64,000 bases of DNA, taken from NCBI GenBank assembly GCA_002082585.1, contig CP020563.1, forward strand, positions 5,636,001-5,700,000. The letters are read 5' to 3'. The position numbers and the translations under genes are program-made. The stretch's first letter is position 1; each line of letters opens with the position of its first letter. The stretch is from Kitasatospora albolonga (GTDB lineage: Bacteria > Actinomycetota > Actinomycetes > Streptomycetales > Streptomycetaceae). A model generated the notes under the pieces. It did no database searches. It saw nothing but the letters and a program-made list of their open reading frames with translations, and was not told the DNA's origin. Below, in pieces: positions 1-6,972 of this stretch.

Positions 1-1
1 G

Positions 2-424
2 ACGCTGGCGAAGGTGTTCAAGGCCCTGGGTGACCCGGTCCGGCTGCGGCTGCTGTCGATGATCGCCTCCCGTGCGGGCGGGGAGGTCTGCGTCTGCGAC
101 CTCACGCCCGCCTTCGACCTGTCCCAGCCGACGATCTCCCACCACCTCAAACTGCTGAAGCAGGCCGGGCTCATCGACTCCGAGCGGCGCGGAACCTGGG
201 TGTACTACCGGCTGCTGCCACAGACGACCGACCACCTCGCGGCGATCCTCACCCGGCCCGCCGGGCAGTCCCGGGCAGGGATCGCGCAGCCCGGGGCCGT
301 ACAACAGACCGGGGTCGTGGAGCCCGGGACCGTACAGCAGTCCGGGGCCGTACAGCAGTCCGGTGCTGCCCCGGAGAAGCCCGCACCCGCCAGGGGCGCC
401 GCACCCGCCGCGGCCGCTTCATGA
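2..424 (+). CDS. arsR: ArsR-family metalloregulator, 5' end cut by window edge
   Basis: This is a winged-helix repressor of the ArsR/SmtB family, expected to release the arsenic operon when As(III) binds. The reading frame is open to the left edge, so the true start lies outside the window; a GTG at 14 falls inside the conserved FKALGDPVRLRLL helix and is not the start. The metal-binding motif CVCDL is followed by the recognition helix LSQPTISHHLKLLKQAGLI and the wing GTWVYYRL. The last 50 residues are a Gln/Pro/Ala-rich tail with a repeated AVQQSG-like unit, longer than usual. The stop overlaps the next start (ATGA), giving translational coupling to the efflux pump. Confidence 0.9.
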   Translation, partial: TLAKVFKALGDPVRLRLLSMIASRAGGEVCVCDLTPAFDLSQPTISHHLKLLKQAGLIDSERRGTWVYYRLLPQTTDHLAAILTRPAGQSRAGIAQPGAVQQTGVVEPGTVQQSGAVQQSGAAPEKPAPARGAAPAAAAS

Positions 425-1527
425 GCACCGGGCCCGCCGGGGTCGTCGCCGGGCGGTTGTCCTTCCTGGACCGCTTCCTGACCGTGTGGATTCTCGTCGC
501 GATGGCCGCCGGCCTCGGTCTGGGCCGCCTCGTGCCCGGGCTGGGGGACGCGCTCGCGAAGGTCACTGTCACCGGCGTCTCGCTGCCGATCGCGCTCGGC
601 CTGCTCGTGATGATGTACCCGGTGCTCGCCAAGGTCCGCTACGACCGCCTCGGCACCGTCACCCGTGACCGGCGCCTGCTGATCCCGTCCCTGGTCCTGA
701 ACTGGGTCGTCGGCCCGGCCCTGATGTTCGCGCTGGCCTGGATCTTCCTGCCGGACCTGCCCGAATACCGCACCGGCCTGATCATCGTCGGCCTCGCCCG
801 CTGCATCGCCATGGTGATCATCTGGAATGACCTCGCCCGCGGTGACCGCGAGGCCGCCGCCGTCCTGGTCGCCCTGAACTCCGTGTTCCAGGTGGTCGCG
901 TTCGGCCTGCTCGGCTGGTTCTACCTCTCGCTGCTCCCCGGCTGGCTCGGCCTGGAACAGGCCGCGCTCGACGTGTCCGTGTGGGAGATCGCGCGCAGCG
1001 TGCTGATCTTCCTCGGCATCCCGCTGGTGGCGGGGTTCCTCACCCGCCGCCTGGGCGAGAGGGCCAAGGGGCGCACCTGGTACGAGACGCGGCTGATCCC
1101 CCGTATCGGGCCGTTCGCCCTGTACGGGCTGCTGTTCACGATCGTGGTGCTGTTCGCCCTCCAGGGCGAGGCCGTCACCTCGAAGCCGTTCGACGTCGTC
1201 CGGATCGCGGTGCCGCTGCTGGTGTACTTCGTTCTCATGTGGGCCGGGTCCATGGCCGTCGGCCGCGCCGTGGGGCTCGACCACCCGAAGGCGACCACGC
1301 TGGCGTTCACCGCTGCGGGCAACAACTTCGAGCTGGCCATCGCGGTCGCCATCGCCACCTTCGGCGCCACTTCCGGCCAGGCTCTCGCCGGGGTCGTCGG
1401 ACCTCTCGTTGAAGTCCCCGTTCTCATCGGCCTGGTCCATGTCGCCCTGGCCGCCCGCCGCTTCTTCCCCCGGCCCGCCCCGACGGCCGGACCGGCCCTC
1501 TCCCCGGAAAGTTCCGCCCATGTCTGA
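421..1527 (+). CDS. acr3: ACR3-family arsenite efflux permease
   Basis: This 368-residue membrane protein belongs to the ACR3/BASS superfamily and exports arsenite. About ten hydrophobic segments are visible, starting with LTVWILVAMAAGLGLG. Family signatures are present: an early LGLLVMMYPVLAKVRY block, a GLARCIAMVIIWNDLARGD block carrying the conserved Cys of TM4, and a GNNFELAIAVAIATFG block near the C-terminus. The start overlaps the arsR stop (ATGA), and the end overlaps arsC by 8 bases, so the three genes form one operon. Length is normal for bacterial ACR3. The substrate is inferred from family and context. Confidence 0.93.
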   Translation: MSTGPAGVVAGRLSFLDRFLTVWILVAMAAGLGLGRLVPGLGDALAKVTVTGVSLPIALGLLVMMYPVLAKVRYDRLGTVTRDRRLLIPSLVLNWVVGPALMFALAWIFLPDLPEYRTGLIIVGLARCIAMVIIWNDLARGDREAAAVLVALNSVFQVVAFGLLGWFYLSLLPGWLGLEQAALDVSVWEIARSVLIFLGIPLVAGFLTRRLGERAKGRTWYETRLIPRIGPFALYGLLFTIVVLFALQGEAVTSKPFDVVRIAVPLLVYFVLMWAGSMAVGRAVGLDHPKATTLAFTAAGNNFELAIAVAIATFGATSGQALAGVVGPLVEVPVLIGLVHVALAARRFFPRPAPTAGPALSPESSAHV

Positions 1528-1948
1528 GCCCAGGCCGTCCGTGCCCAGGCCGTCCGTACTGTTCGTGTGCGTCCACAACGCCGGCCGTTCGCAGATGGCC
1601 GCCGCCTTCCTCGCCCACCTCTCCCGGGGTGAGGTCGAGGTCCGCTCCGCCGGGTCCGCACCGGCCGACGCCGTGAACCCGGCCGCCGTGCGGGTGATGG
1701 CGGAGGTGGGTATCGACCTGTCCGCCGAGACGCCGAAGGTCCTGACCGCCGACGCCGTACGGGCGTCGGACGTCGTGATCACCATGGGCTGCGGCGACAC
1801 CTGCCCCGTCTTCCCGGGCAAGCGCTACCTCGACTGGCAGCTCGACGACCCGGCCGGGCTCGGTGTCGAGGCCGTGCGGCCCGTCCGCGACGAGATCGAA
1901 CGGCGCGTTCGCGGCCTGCTCGCCGAGCTGCTGCCCGAACACGCCTGA
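1520..1948 (+). CDS. arsC: Arsenate reductase, low-molecular-weight phosphatase type
   Basis: This 142-residue cytosolic enzyme reduces arsenate to arsenite for export by the adjacent pump. The P-loop VCVHNAGRSQMAAAF (C-X5-R, here CVHNAGRS) is at residues 16-30, and the conserved MGCGDTCP cysteine pair and the YLDWQLDDP motif follow, as in thioredoxin- or mycothiol-linked ArsC. I chose the ATG at 1520 because translation from it begins just before the VLFVCVHNAGRS core; an upstream in-frame start at 1409 would lie entirely inside the pump gene. The cofactor (thioredoxin or mycothiol/mycoredoxin) cannot be decided from sequence alone, and no trx gene sits beside it. Confidence 0.9.
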   Translation: MSEPRPSVPRPSVLFVCVHNAGRSQMAAAFLAHLSRGEVEVRSAGSAPADAVNPAAVRVMAEVGIDLSAETPKVLTADAVRASDVVITMGCGDTCPVFPGKRYLDWQLDDPAGLGVEAVRPVRDEIERRVRGLLAELLPEHA

Positions 1949-2184
1949 CGCGGGCGGGCCTGTACGGGGTGGTCGCCCGGCTCGGGGATCAGCGCGGTGC
2001 CCGCGTCCAGGGGCTTGTGAATCACGGTGCGCCGACCGGCGCCCGGCGGCCCTCTTCCGCGTAACTGCCTCGGCTGCCAGGGCTGTTCGGCCGAACCGGA
2101 ATGGTCACTCATGGTGATCGAGTGAATGCCTGGAGTGATAGAAAGGGGTGTTCTTCGACGTTCCTTTTCCGAAACGGAGCAATC

Positions 2185-2745
2185 GTGCGCACCCCCGTGA
2201 AGTCCCTCGCCGTGCTGGCCGCAGCCACCCTCGGCCTGATCTCGCCCGTCTGGACCGCGACCGCGGTCGAGTCCGCCGAGCGGTCGCAGCAGGCCCTGCG
2301 GGTCTGTCCGGCCGTCGACCCTGAGGACGCCTCCGTCTACGCGCCCCTCGGCAACACGGCGGCCGGTTTCGCGGAGTGCAGCAACGGTGTGCCGTACGTC
2401 ATGGACTGCCCCCAGGGGCTGCTGTTCAACCTGCGGCTGAACGTGTGCGACTGGCCGCGGAACGCGGAGAAGGAGGGTGCGGAGACCCGGTTGACCGCTG
2501 CCGCGGTGACCCTCTCTCCCACCACCGAACTCTCCGCGGTCGTCACCTGGGAGGACAAGCCGCTGTACCAGGCGCCGGTCGTCTTCCTCGACCCGCAGGG
2601 CAGCGCACTGTGCCACGCCGAGACCGACGACACCGGCCGCGCCGCCTGTGAGGCGGAAGGTGTCACCGAGGCCGGGTACACCGCCGCGTACGCGGGGACG
2701 GAGACGCTCACCACCGCCAACGCCAGGGGAACCGCCCGCAGCTGA
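2185..2745 (+). CDS. Secreted peritrophin-A (CBM14) chitin-binding-type protein
   Basis: This 186-residue exported protein has a signal peptide (VRTPVKSLAVLAAATLGLISP, cleavage probably near TATA-VES) followed by a cysteine-rich module at about residues 40-95. The spacing C..FAEC..VMDCPQGLLFN..LNVCDWP matches peritrophin-A/CBM14 chitin-binding domains. The C-terminal half resembles a small beta-sandwich (LSPTTELSAVVTWEDKPLYQAPVVFLD). The GTG at 2185 was chosen because GGAG lies 5 bases upstream and it places the signal peptide at the N-terminus; an ATG at 2101 would add an unsuited 28-residue extension. Binding of chitin is inferred; the protein lacks any visible catalytic domain. Confidence 0.75.
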   Translation: MRTPVKSLAVLAAATLGLISPVWTATAVESAERSQQALRVCPAVDPEDASVYAPLGNTAAGFAECSNGVPYVMDCPQGLLFNLRLNVCDWPRNAEKEGAETRLTAAAVTLSPTTELSAVVTWEDKPLYQAPVVFLDPQGSALCHAETDDTGRAACEAEGVTEAGYTAAYAGTETLTTANARGTARS

Positions 2746-2799
2746 GACCGCCCGCAGTGCCCGCAGGCGGGGCCGTCGGCCCCGCCCCGCCCACACGCA

Positions 2800-2840
2800 C
2801 AGCGCCGCCCACCGTGCCGGACGCACGGTGGGCGGCGCTG
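2800..2840. terminator. Bidirectional hairpin terminator
   Basis: There is a perfect 17-bp inverted repeat (CAGCGCCGCCCACCGTG and its complement) with a 7-base loop. It sits between the convergent stops of the chitin-binding gene (plus strand) and nrdB (minus strand). There is no T-run, as is common for Streptomyces terminators. Confidence 0.8.
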
Positions 2841-2881
2841 TCGTGGAAGTGGAACAGGCTGCTCAAGCAGAGCCGACGGGC

Positions 2882-3901
2882 CTAGAAGTCGTCGTCGAAC
2901 CCGACCGAGCCCTCCACCGCCACCTGGTACGCGGACGGGCGGCGCTCGAAGAAGTTCGTCAGCTCCTGGACGCCCTGGAGCTCCATGAACGAGAACGGGT
3001 TCTCGGAGCCGTACACCGTCGGGAAGCCCAGGCGAGCGAGCCGCTGGTCGGCGACGCACTCCAGGTACTGGCGCATCGACTCCGTGTTCATGCCCGGCAG
3101 GCCCTCGCCGCACAGGTCGCGGCCGAACTGGAGCTCCGCCTCGACGGCCTCCTTCAGCATGTCGGTGACCTGCTGCTGGAGCTCGTCGTCGAAGAGGTCC
3201 GGCTCCTCCTTGCGGACGGTGTCCACGACCTCGAACGCGAAGTTCATGTGCATCGTCTCGTCACGGAACACCCAGTTGGTGCCCGTGGCGAGGCCGTGCA
3301 GCAGGCCGCGCGAGCGGAACCAGTACACGTAGGCGAAGGCGCCGTAGAAGAACAGCCCCTCGATGCAGGCCGCGAAGCAGATCAGGTTCAGCAGGAAGCG
3401 GCGGCGGTCGGCCTTCGTCTCCAGGCGCTCGATCTTCTCGACCGAGTCCATCCACTTGAAGCAGAACTGGGCCTTCTCACGGATCGAGGGGATCTCCTCG
3501 ACCGCGTCGAACGCCGCCGCCCGGTCGTCCGGGTCGGGCAGGTAGGTGTCCAGCAGCGTCAGATAGAACTGGACGTGCACGGCCTCCTCGAACAGCTGCC
3601 GCGACAGGTACAGCCGCGCCTCGGGGGAGTTGATGTGCTTGTACAGCGTCAGCACGAGGTTGTTCGAGACGATCGAGTCACCGGTCGCGAAGAAGGCGAC
3701 CAGGCGGCCGATCATGTGCTGCTCACCCGGCGACAGCTTCGCGAGGTCGGCGACGTCCGAGTGGAGGTCGACCTCCTCGACGGTCCAGGTGTTCTTGATC
3801 GCGTCCCGGTAGCGCTCGTAGAAGTCCGGGTAGCGCATGGGACGCAGGGTCAGCTCGAATCCCGGGTCGAGCAGGTTCTTCTCTTCGTTCGTGGTGCTCA
3901 T
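2882..3901 (-). CDS. nrdB: Class I ribonucleotide reductase, small (radical) subunit
   Basis: This 339-residue R2 subunit houses the diiron-tyrosyl radical centre for dNTP synthesis. It starts MSTTNEEKNLLDPGF. Metal-ligand helices are visible in DLHSDVADLAKLSPGEQHMIGRLVAFF, in EEAVHVQFYLTLLDTYL and in RDETMHMNFAFEVVD, and the C-terminal tail ending GFDDDF fits R1 docking. I chose the ATG at 3901 because it overlaps the nrdA stop (TAATG), indicating coupling; the ATG nine bases upstream lies inside nrdA. In S. coelicolor, as I recall, an AraC-like nrdS follows nrdB; here a terminator follows directly and no nrdS is present. Confidence 0.95.
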   Translation of the reverse strand: MSTTNEEKNLLDPGFELTLRPMRYPDFYERYRDAIKNTWTVEEVDLHSDVADLAKLSPGEQHMIGRLVAFFATGDSIVSNNLVLTLYKHINSPEARLYLSRQLFEEAVHVQFYLTLLDTYLPDPDDRAAAFDAVEEIPSIREKAQFCFKWMDSVEKIERLETKADRRRFLLNLICFAACIEGLFFYGAFAYVYWFRSRGLLHGLATGTNWVFRDETMHMNFAFEVVDTVRKEEPDLFDDELQQQVTDMLKEAVEAELQFGRDLCGEGLPGMNTESMRQYLECVADQRLARLGFPTVYGSENPFSFMELQGVQELTNFFERRPSAYQVAVEGSVGFDDDF

Positions 3902-6315
3902 TACTGGCATGCCTCGCAGGACTCAGGGTTTTCCAGGGAGCAGGCGATGGCGTCCGCGTCGGGAGCCGTCGCCTGCTGTACGGGAATGGGGGCGGCGGCC
4001 GACGCGGCTCCGGAGGCGGCACGGGCGATCCGGGTCGCCGGGCGCGAACGGAGGTAGTACGTCGTCTTCAGCCCCTGCTTCCAGGCGTACGCGTACATCG
4101 AGGAGAGCTTGCCGATCGTCGGCGTCTCCAGGAACAGGTTGAGCGACTGGCTCTGGTCGAGGAACGGCGTACGGGCCGCCGCCATGTCGATCAGGCCGCG
4201 CTGCGGGATCTCCCACGCCGTGCGGTACAGCGCCCGCACGTCCTCGGGAATCCAGGCGAAGCCCTGCACCGAGCCGCTGGCCTCGCGCAGTGCCTCACGG
4301 GTACGGGCGTCCCACACGCCGAGCTTCTTCAGCTCGTCCACCAGGTAGCCGTTGACCTGGAGGAACTCACCGCTGAGCGTCTCGCGCTTGAACAGGTTGG
4401 AGACCTGCGGCTCGATGCACTCGTACACACCGGCGATCGAGGCGATCGTGGCGGTCGGCGCGATGGCGAGCAGCAGCGAGTTGCGCATACCGGTCTTCGC
4501 GACCCGGGCGCGCAGCGCGTCCCAGCGCTCCGGCCAGTTCAGCTCGGTGTCGTAGTGGTCGGGGTGCAGCACACCGCGCGCCGCCCGCGTCTCCGACCAC
4601 GCGGGCAGCGGGCCCGAACGCTCGGCGAGGTCGCAGGACGCCTCGTACGCGGCGAGCATGATCCGCTCGGAGATCTTCGTGGAGAGCGCGCGCGCCTCGG
4701 GCGAGTCGAAGGGCAGGCGCAGCTGGAAGAAGACGTCCTGGAGGCCCATCGCGCCCAGGCCGACCGGCCGCCAGCGGGAGTTGGAGTTCCCGGCCTGCTC
4801 GGTCGGGTAGAAGTTGATGTCCACCACCCGGTCGAGGAAGGTGACCGCGGTGCGGACCGTGGAGTCCAGGCGGTCCCAGTCGATCGAGCCGTTCGCCACG
4901 AACGCGCCCAGGTTGACCGAGCCCAGGTTGCAGACGGCCGTCTCGCCGTCGTTGGTGACCTCAAGGATCTCCGTGCACAGGTTCGACGAGTGCACGACCC
5001 GGCCCGGCTCGGCGGTCTGGTTCGCGGTCCGGTTGGAGGCGTCCTTGAACGTCATCCAGCCCTGGCCGGTCTGCGCGAGGGTCCGCATCATCCGGCCGTA
5101 CAGCTCACGCGCCGGCATCGTCTTGCGGGCCAGGCCCTTGGCCTCGGCCGCGCGGTAGGCGGCGTCGAACTCGTCGCCCCACAGGTCGACCAGCTCGGGG
5201 ACCTCGGCGGGGGAGAACAGCGACCACTCGGTGTCCGCGTCGACCCGGCGCATGAACTCGTCCGGAATCCAGTGCGCCAGATTCAGGTTGTGCGTACGCC
5301 GCTGGTCCTCACCCGTGTTGTCGCGGAGCTCCAGGAACTCCTCGATGTCCGCGTGCCAGGTCTCCAGGTAGACCGCCGCCGCGCCCTTGCGCCGACCGCC
5401 CTGGTTCACCGCCGCCACCGAGGCGTCCAGCGTCTTGAGGAACGGCACGATGCCGTTGGAGTGCCCGTTGGTGCCCCGGATCAGCGAACCCCGGGCGCGG
5501 ATACGGGAGTAGGAGAGGCCGATACCGCCCGCGTGCTTCGAGAGGCGCGCCACCTGGTGGTAGCGGTCGTAGATCGAGTCCAGCTCGTCCTTGGGCGAGT
5601 CCAGCAGGTAGCAGGAGGACATCTGCGGGTGCCGGGTGCCGGAGTTGAAGAGCGTGGGGGAGGAGGGGAGGTAGTCCAGCTTGCTCATCAGCCCGTAGAG
5701 CGCGGCGACCTCCTCCAGTGCCCGCGCCGACTCGTCCTCGGCCAGACCGGCGGCCACGCGCAGCATGAAGTGCTGCGGGGTCTCGATGACCTGACGGGTG
5801 ATCGGGTGGCGCAGCAGGTAACGGCTGTGCAGCGTACGGAGACCGAAGTAGCCGAAGCGGTCGTCCGCGCCCTCGGCCAGCGTCCGCTCCACCAGCTCGT
5901 CCAGCGCCTTTGCGTGCAGCTCCACGAAAGCGGCGGTGCGGTCGGCGATCAGGCCCTCGCGGTGGCCCACCGCGACCGAGGCGGAGAAATGCGTCGCGCC
6001 CTGGCTCGCGGCCTCGTCGGCGATCGTACGGGTCAGCAGCCGGGCGGCGAGTTTGGAGTACGCCGGGTCCTCGGAGATCAGGCCCGCGGCCGCCTCGGTG
6101 GCCAGCGAGCGCAGCTCGGCCTCGTCGGAGCGGGCGTTGCGCCCGCGCAGCGCGGAGGCGGCGACCCGTCCGGGGTCGGTGTCGGGCAGATCGACGGTGA
6201 GGTCGGTCAGGGTCCGCAGCAGGGCGGTCCCGGGTCCGTCGGTCGTGCCTGCTCCGGACGTGGTGGAGGCAGCGGATTCGGTGGCTGAAACCGGATCGGC
6301 GGGCGCGATGGTCAC
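3901..6315 (-). CDS. nrdA: Class I ribonucleotide reductase, large (catalytic) subunit
   Basis: This 804-residue R1 subunit reduces ribonucleoside diphosphates. It shows the catalytic N-x-C-x-E segment SSNLCTEIL, the redox-cysteine block TAVCNLGSVNLGAFV, the loop-binding RRKGAAAVYLETWH region, and a C-terminal redox tail CSLENPESCEACQ. I do not see a clear VxKRDG-type ATP-cone at the N-terminus. The frame is open upstream to 6609, but that extension runs through the riboswitch; the GTG at 6315 (MTIAPADPV when initiated) with a GAGGGAAAG upstream is preferred. It is co-transcribed with nrdB and preceded by a cobalamin riboswitch, so expression should fall when B12 allows the alternative class II enzyme to work. 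Confidence 0.92.
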   Translation of the reverse strand: MTIAPADPVSATESAASTTSGAGTTDGPGTALLRTLTDLTVDLPDTDPGRVAASALRGRNARSDEAELRSLATEAAAGLISEDPAYSKLAARLLTRTIADEAASQGATHFSASVAVGHREGLIADRTAAFVELHAKALDELVERTLAEGADDRFGYFGLRTLHSRYLLRHPITRQVIETPQHFMLRVAAGLAEDESARALEEVAALYGLMSKLDYLPSSPTLFNSGTRHPQMSSCYLLDSPKDELDSIYDRYHQVARLSKHAGGIGLSYSRIRARGSLIRGTNGHSNGIVPFLKTLDASVAAVNQGGRRKGAAAVYLETWHADIEEFLELRDNTGEDQRRTHNLNLAHWIPDEFMRRVDADTEWSLFSPAEVPELVDLWGDEFDAAYRAAEAKGLARKTMPARELYGRMMRTLAQTGQGWMTFKDASNRTANQTAEPGRVVHSSNLCTEILEVTNDGETAVCNLGSVNLGAFVANGSIDWDRLDSTVRTAVTFLDRVVDINFYPTEQAGNSNSRWRPVGLGAMGLQDVFFQLRLPFDSPEARALSTKISERIMLAAYEASCDLAERSGPLPAWSETRAARGVLHPDHYDTELNWPERWDALRARVAKTGMRNSLLLAIAPTATIASIAGVYECIEPQVSNLFKRETLSGEFLQVNGYLVDELKKLGVWDARTREALREASGSVQGFAWIPEDVRALYRTAWEIPQRGLIDMAAARTPFLDQSQSLNLFLETPTIGKLSSMYAYAWKQGLKTTYYLRSRPATRIARAASGAASAAAPIPVQQATAPDADAIACSLENPESCEACQ

Positions 6316-6424
6316 TGGGCTTTCCCTCGCTCGGCTGGGGGCCGGCGGCGAGCGGGGAAGCCGGGCAGCGCGGTGCCCACAGGGGCAGCACTGCTCACGG
6401 CGTCCACCGGCCCATCCGCGAGGC

Positions 6425-6575
6425 CCGGACGTCTGCCGTCCGGTTCGGTCGAGCCGGACGTACTGTCGACAGGTCTTCGGACTTCGGGTGTGCAAAAGCA
6501 CACTGATCACACCGTTGCGGGACAGTTCCGGATTCGCACCGGATTCCCCTGCGGCGACAGCGAGGTCGAGCATAC
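6425..6575 (-). promoter_or_regulatory. Cobalamin (AdoCbl) riboswitch upstream of nrdAB
   Basis: Read on the minus strand, this leader contains the cobalamin-riboswitch core: GGGGAATCCGGTGCGAATCC followed by GGAACTGTCCCGCAACGGT, then a short variable arm with a TGTGC-TTTT-GCACA hairpin, and a B12-box-like GTCCGAAGACCTGTC at about 6468-6483. The end of the aptamer lies about 150 bases before the nrdA GTG. A B12 riboswitch controlling class Ia nrdABS is established in S. coelicolor. Boundaries here are approximate, and I could not assign the expression platform. Positions 6577-6708 upstream of it show no gene. Confidence 0.88.
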
Positions 6576-6708
6576 ATGTGGGGGGCGCTCGATGAGGAAG
6601 CCCCCACATGTTGTGTCGGCGTGAACAGATGTCGGTATGACGGTCTGGCTTCTTCGCCCTGCTTTCTTCCGGGTCCGCGGGGTGCGGAGGGGGCTGGGCG
6701 AGGGTGCG

Positions 6709-6749
6709 AAAAGGGGCCGCCGCGCCCCTGGAAGGGGTGCGACGGCCCC
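6709..6749 (-). terminator. Intrinsic terminator after ybdD
   Basis: On the minus strand GGGGCCGTCGCACCCC pairs (with mismatches) with GGGGCGCGGCGGCCCC across a 5-base loop and is followed by TTTT. It lies 17 bases beyond the stop of the small gene downstream of cstA. Confidence 0.7.
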
Positions 6750-6765
6750 GATCGGCCGGTGGTGG

Positions 6766-6972
6766 TCAGCAGCAGCGGAAGCCCTCGCGGGGGTCCGCCT
6801 CGCGGGCGTCCGTGCGGCTGCGTTCGAAGGCGCGGCGGCTCATTACCGGCGTGTCCGGATCGTGGGACCTGGCGTGCGCCACATAGCGGTCGTACGTCGA
6901 CTCGCCGGTCAGCTCACGGACGTACCAGCGGACGCGTCCGGCCACCCGCCGTACGTCGTCGGCGACGGTCAT
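6766..6972 (-). CDS. YbdD/YjiX-family (DUF466) small protein, cstA partner
   Basis: This 68-residue basic protein has the family pattern VRWYVRELTGESTYDRYVAH...SRRAFERSR, and ends PREGFRCC with a C-terminal Cys pair. Proteins of this family almost always follow cstA/btsT genes; here the start overlaps the cstA stop (ATGA). Its biochemical role is unknown in my knowledge; genetic linkage suggests it modulates peptide or pyruvate uptake by CstA. Length is standard for the family. Confidence 0.85.
   Translation of the reverse strand: MTVADDVRRVAGRVRWYVRELTGESTYDRYVAHARSHDPDTPVMSRRAFERSRTDAREADPREGFRCC

Noticed and set aside
1949..2100. Minus-strand fragment reading IHKPLDAGTALIPEPGD near 1970-2025
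   Set aside because: It looks a little like a protein remnant, but is short, has no start or ribosome site, and overlaps no recognisable family.
6316..6609. Upstream extension of the nrdA frame by 98 residues
   Set aside because: It runs through the cobalamin riboswitch and gives a Cys/Arg-rich peptide unlike any R1 N-terminus; the GTG at 6315 has a ribosome site.
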